A DNA stretch of 6,542 bases, taken from positions 1 through 6,542 of the forward strand of contig JAGVFV010000001.1 of assembly GCA_020057445.1 (NCBI GenBank). Direction: 5' to 3'. Positions 5,235 through 6,542 of the stretch are shown piece by piece (position 1 is the first letter of the stretch; each line of letters starts with the position of its first letter). The notes under the pieces were generated by a model. That model was given only the letters and a program-made list of their open reading frames with translations, had not been told where the DNA came from and did not search any database. The translations under genes were made by a program, and so were the position numbers. Source of the DNA: an archaeon. GTDB lineage: Archaea > Nanobdellota > Nanobdellia > Woesearchaeales > JAHJEM01.

Positions 5235-5906
5235 TCAGTCGCCGCCAGAGTTCGTGAGGCCGTTCGACTGCATCACGAGATGAGCTCCCTTAAGCACGAG
5301 TGGAGGATGGTCTGGAGCATTGAGCGTGCCTTCGCAGACCAGGACTTGGTAATCTACATCAATCGCCTCGACCGGGGTGTCAAAGACACGACCACAAATG
5401 GAATGTCTCGTCTCGAACACCGTCCGGCGAGTTTCCAACCAAGCGACCTCCCTTGCACCGTACAACAAGTCCATGATGTCTGTGCACGTGCGGAAGTCTT
5501 CCTTGAAGAAGGGGAGCTTGACTGCCCACAAGTCGCCCTGGCGTTTTGCCTTTGTCTTTGTCTTCCTCTCGAACTTCTTGATGAGGTCTGGCTTGAGACG
5601 GGAATAGAACGCGGCCACCCCTTTTCGGTTGAACTCCAAGAACGCCTCCTCTGTGATCTCTGTCACGAAGGGCGAGTCATCGATCCCGATAAACCAATAC
5701 ATGCCCCAATTCTTAGCCACATGGAGGAGCCACTGGTCCTTGCGGAGCTTGAACCAGAGCGTCTCTTTCGGGACGATGAACTTCCCCTCATCGAATTCAG
5801 GGGATCGTATCACCTCGACAGTCTCCACAGGGAACTTCCCGATCTTCTTCGGCGCAGGGACATTTCCCTTCACTTGCACCTCAGGTCCATCAACGATATC
5901 ACCCAT
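5235..5906 (-). CDS. uncharacterised soluble protein, 223 aa
   Basis: ATG 5906-5904 has AAAGGAG seven bases upstream. There are no membrane segments or signal peptide. Visible segments are YWFIGIDDSPFVTEITEEAFL (70-90), where a Phe and acidic residues precede a region rich in Lys/Arg (LIKKFERKTKTKAKRQGD, 108-125), then RQGDLWAVKLP (122-132), ETRH (165-168) and a C-terminal stretch EGTLNAPDHPPLVLKG (192-207) followed by AHLVMQSN. From memory, the order RQGD, a TRH-type motif, then a Gly-Thr plus PDH/PEH-x-L element and a closing His-Val-x-x-Asn recurs in hypothetical proteins of viruses, plasmids and prokaryotes; I know no assigned function. It could equally be unrelated. Its start is 41 bases after the micro-ORF stop, with a perfect 15-base hairpin in between. 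Confidence 0.82.
   Translation of the reverse strand: MGDIVDGPEVQVKGNVPAPKKIGKFPVETVEVIRSPEFDEGKFIVPKETLWFKLRKDQWLLHVAKNWGMYWFIGIDDSPFVTEITEEAFLEFNRKGVAAFYSRLKPDLIKKFERKTKTKAKRQGDLWAVKLPFFKEDFRTCTDIMDLLYGAREVAWLETRRTVFETRHSICGRVFDTPVEAIDVDYQVLVCEGTLNAPDHPPLVLKGAHLVMQSNGLTNSGGD
5376..5390. repeat. second copy of GTGTCAAAGACACG, inside the 223-aa gene
   Basis: GTGTCAAAGACACG at 5377-5390 is identical to the core of the hairpin at 5923-5937, which lies just upstream of this gene's start. Here it encodes part of GRVFDTP. An operator duplicated into the gene or chance are both possible. Confidence 0.4.
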
Positions 5907-5922
5907 GGCTTACTCCTTTTCT

Positions 5923-5937
5923 CGTGTCAAAGACACG
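5923..5937. promoter_or_regulatory. perfect 6-3-6 palindrome before the 223-aa gene
   Basis: CGTGTC-AAA-GACACG forms a perfect six-pair inverted repeat eight bases before the AAAGGAG ribosome site of the 223-aa gene. As DNA it could be a small repressor site; as RNA it would be a tight hairpin next to the ribosome site. Fourteen of its bases recur at 5377-5390. No U-run follows on either side, so it is not an intrinsic terminator. Confidence 0.4.
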
Positions 5938-5947
5938 TGAAATTCCT

Positions 5948-6007
5948 TCAAAAGAGATCGCGTCCGGAAATGCCGAAATCGAGTGCAAGAATTGCCTTTT
6001 CGTCCAT
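5948..6007 (-). CDS. possible micro-ORF, 19 aa (MDEKAILALDFGISGRDLF)
   Basis: The TAG stop of the 66-aa gene overlaps the Shine-Dalgarno TAGGAG, and an ATG follows three bases later (6007-6005). The frame reads nineteen residues with codons like those of the neighbouring genes and ends in TGA at 5950-5948. Stop-overlapping-ribosome-site packing is typical of real operon junctions. The peptide has an acidic start and a short hydrophobic core. The spacing from AGGAG to ATG is shorter than usual. It may be a true micropeptide, a leader controlling the 223-aa gene, the remnant of a longer gene, or chance. Confidence 0.35.
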   Translation of the reverse strand: MDEKAILALDFGISGRDLF

Positions 6008-6013
6008 CCACTC

Positions 6014-6214
6014 CTATTCGTCATTGCGAGAGGGACTTGCCTTGTCCGTTGACTTGGTACTAACATCCGGCTTCGGTGGGATTGTCGGGCTTGGAATCTG
6101 GTGTCCCCTCCCCCAATGCCGTTCAGGAGCCGCCTTCGGTGGAGATGTTGGGCTTGGAATCTGGTGTCCCCTCCCCCACTGCGGTTCGCCCTTGCCTGAC
6201 TTCTCTTTGGACAT
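6014..6214 (-). CDS. small Pro-rich protein with two 21-residue repeats, 66 aa
   Basis: Two adjacent ATGs (6217 and 6214) follow GAGGAGG; the second, five bases after the ribosome site, is the better start. An upstream ATG at 6238 has GAGGA directly against it and is less likely. The protein is hydrophilic, basic at the N-terminus (MSKEKSGKG), and dominated by two tandem units, each containing WGRGHQIPSPT (residues 13-23 and 34-44) followed by a Pro-rich linker (SPPKAAP, IPPKPDV). The tail is Ser/Lys/Asp-rich (STKSTDKASPSRNDE). No secondary structure or membrane segment is expected; it is probably disordered. Trp, Arg and His at fixed positions suggest a binding motif used twice. No family recognised. 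It ends at the ribosome site of the micro-ORF. Confidence 0.6.
   Translation of the reverse strand: MSKEKSGKGEPQWGRGHQIPSPTSPPKAAPERHWGRGHQIPSPTIPPKPDVSTKSTDKASPSRNDE
6068..6193. repeat. tandem direct repeat, two 63-bp units
   Basis: Units 6068-6130 and 6131-6193 lie inside the 66-aa gene. A 29-base core is identical in both (6087-6115 and 6150-6178), while the flanks differ at several positions. The period is a multiple of three, so the duplication keeps the frame and encodes the 21-residue protein repeat. Confidence 0.85.
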
Positions 6215-6237
6215 CATTGCCTCCTCGAAAGCTGTCA

Positions 6238-6274
6238 TTCCTCGTTTTTCACAAATTTGTGCTCCTGCGAGGAA
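6238..6274. promoter_or_regulatory. nested palindromes upstream of the 66-aa gene
   Basis: TTCCTCG (6238-6244) and CGAGGAA (6268-6274) are perfect reverse complements, and between them lies the 12-base perfect palindrome CACAAATTTGTG (6250-6261). The position, 24-60 bases upstream of the preferred start of the 66-aa gene, fits an operator or a leader hairpin; the AT-centred palindrome looks like a dimeric regulator site. I see no convincing promoter hexamers. The role is inferred from position only. Confidence 0.4.
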
Positions 6275-6349
6275 AACAAGTCTCAGTACCGGGAGTAGCA
6301 CCACATCTCAGCTGTCCTTAAACCAGACGCCCGGCCCATGCGTCGACCT

Positions 6350-6400
6350 AGCAATGCATGAGTGGATGCGCATAGATGGCTTTGCATCGCTGATGCATCC
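6350..6400 (-). other. palindrome cluster with competing stems
   Basis: On the minus transcript AGCGAUGCA (6391-6383) can pair with UGCAUUGCU (6358-6350) over nine pairs including one G-U. The overlapping GGATGC (6364-6369) and GCATCC (6395-6400) give an alternative six-pair stem; the two folds interleave and cannot form together. The G-U forms only in minus-strand RNA. This lies in the 239-base spacer 6215-6453, where I see no gene apart from trivial frames. It may be a leader with alternative structures. Confidence 0.35.
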
Positions 6401-6453
6401 GTGCTTCCAGGCTCAAAGACGCGTCCGGGATGCCGACAAAGATGTCCGCAAGG

Positions 6454-6542
6454 TCAACCCTGGTTTGGCTTGATCTTCTTTCCCCAGAACGCGCCTCCTT
6501 CCTTTTCCGGGCGTTTCTTCTTCGTGTGTTGCGCCCGGGTAG
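6454..6542 (-). CDS. C-terminal end of a gene entering from the right edge
   Basis: The frame with stop TGA at 6456-6454 reads TRAQHTKKKRPEKEGG, then AFWGKKIKPNQG, to the window edge (28 residues visible). It is very basic, like the disordered tail of a soluble or nucleic-acid-binding protein. The choice of frame rests on composition; one other minus frame runs open farther (to about 6347) with less protein-like content. Too little is visible to assign a family. It is followed by the palindrome-rich spacer before the 66-aa gene. Confidence 0.4.
   Translation of the reverse strand, partial: TRAQHTKKKRPEKEGGAFWGKKIKPNQG

Noticed and set aside
6280..6320. Seven-codon aromatic leader-like ORF (MWCYSRY) with AAGGA upstream
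   Set aside because: Such short frames arise easily by chance, and there is no adjacent biosynthetic gene for Trp, Tyr or Cys to regulate.
5010..6473. Long plus-strand open frame of 487 codons
   Set aside because: It runs antisense to the transporter start, the 223-aa gene and the 66-aa gene, all of which have good ribosome sites. It has no ribosome site of its own and its composition is that of a shadow frame.
1..6542. CRISPR array, insertion sequence or rRNA
   Set aside because: No regularly spaced identical repeats beyond the two-unit coding repeat, no transposase-like protein and no rRNA-like sequence were seen.

Overview
The window is a gene-dense prokaryotic segment in which every gene I can support lies on the minus strand, so transcription runs from position 6542 towards 1. 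Nearly all genes have a purine-rich Shine-Dalgarno (GGAGG, AAAGGAG or similar) 4-9 bases before an ATG, which means a bacterium or an SD-using archaeon. No gene here is a phylogenetic marker, so I cannot name the lineage. Many small, unfamiliar membrane proteins would fit an uncultured lineage or an accessory region.

Order in the direction of transcription: the basic C-terminal end of a gene entering from the right edge (6542-6454); a spacer of about 240 bases full of palindromes; a 66-aa proline-rich protein built around two 21-residue repeats (6214-6014); a possible 19-codon micro-ORF tightly linked to it (6007-5948); an uncharacterised 223-aa soluble protein (5906-5235); and a 523-aa major-facilitator transporter resembling the folate/biopterin (BT1) branch (5165-3594). 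A 194-base spacer follows that holds a shortened tRNA-like element and a second compound hairpin.

Next come five small integral-membrane proteins of unknown function: 85 aa (3399-3142), two tandem paralogues of 180 and 167 aa (3112-2570 and 2529-2026), 88 aa (1996-1730) and 75 aa (1639-1412). After a 328-base spacer with two perfect inverted repeats come a 95-aa protein with a cold-shock/OB-like pattern (1083-796) and the N-terminal 241 residues of a membrane-anchored SPFH/Band 7 protein (725 to the left edge).

The set looks like one or a few polycistronic units dominated by membrane proteins, ending in an SPFH scaffold protein. A shared membrane function is inference from context only. The most unusual part is what lies between the genes: several spacers contain perfect 9-10 bp inverted repeats about 54-65 bases across. 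Two have nested inner stems and one is tRNA-like. In three stems the only imperfect pair is a G-U that forms in minus-strand RNA but not plus-strand RNA, which suggests folding in the transcript.
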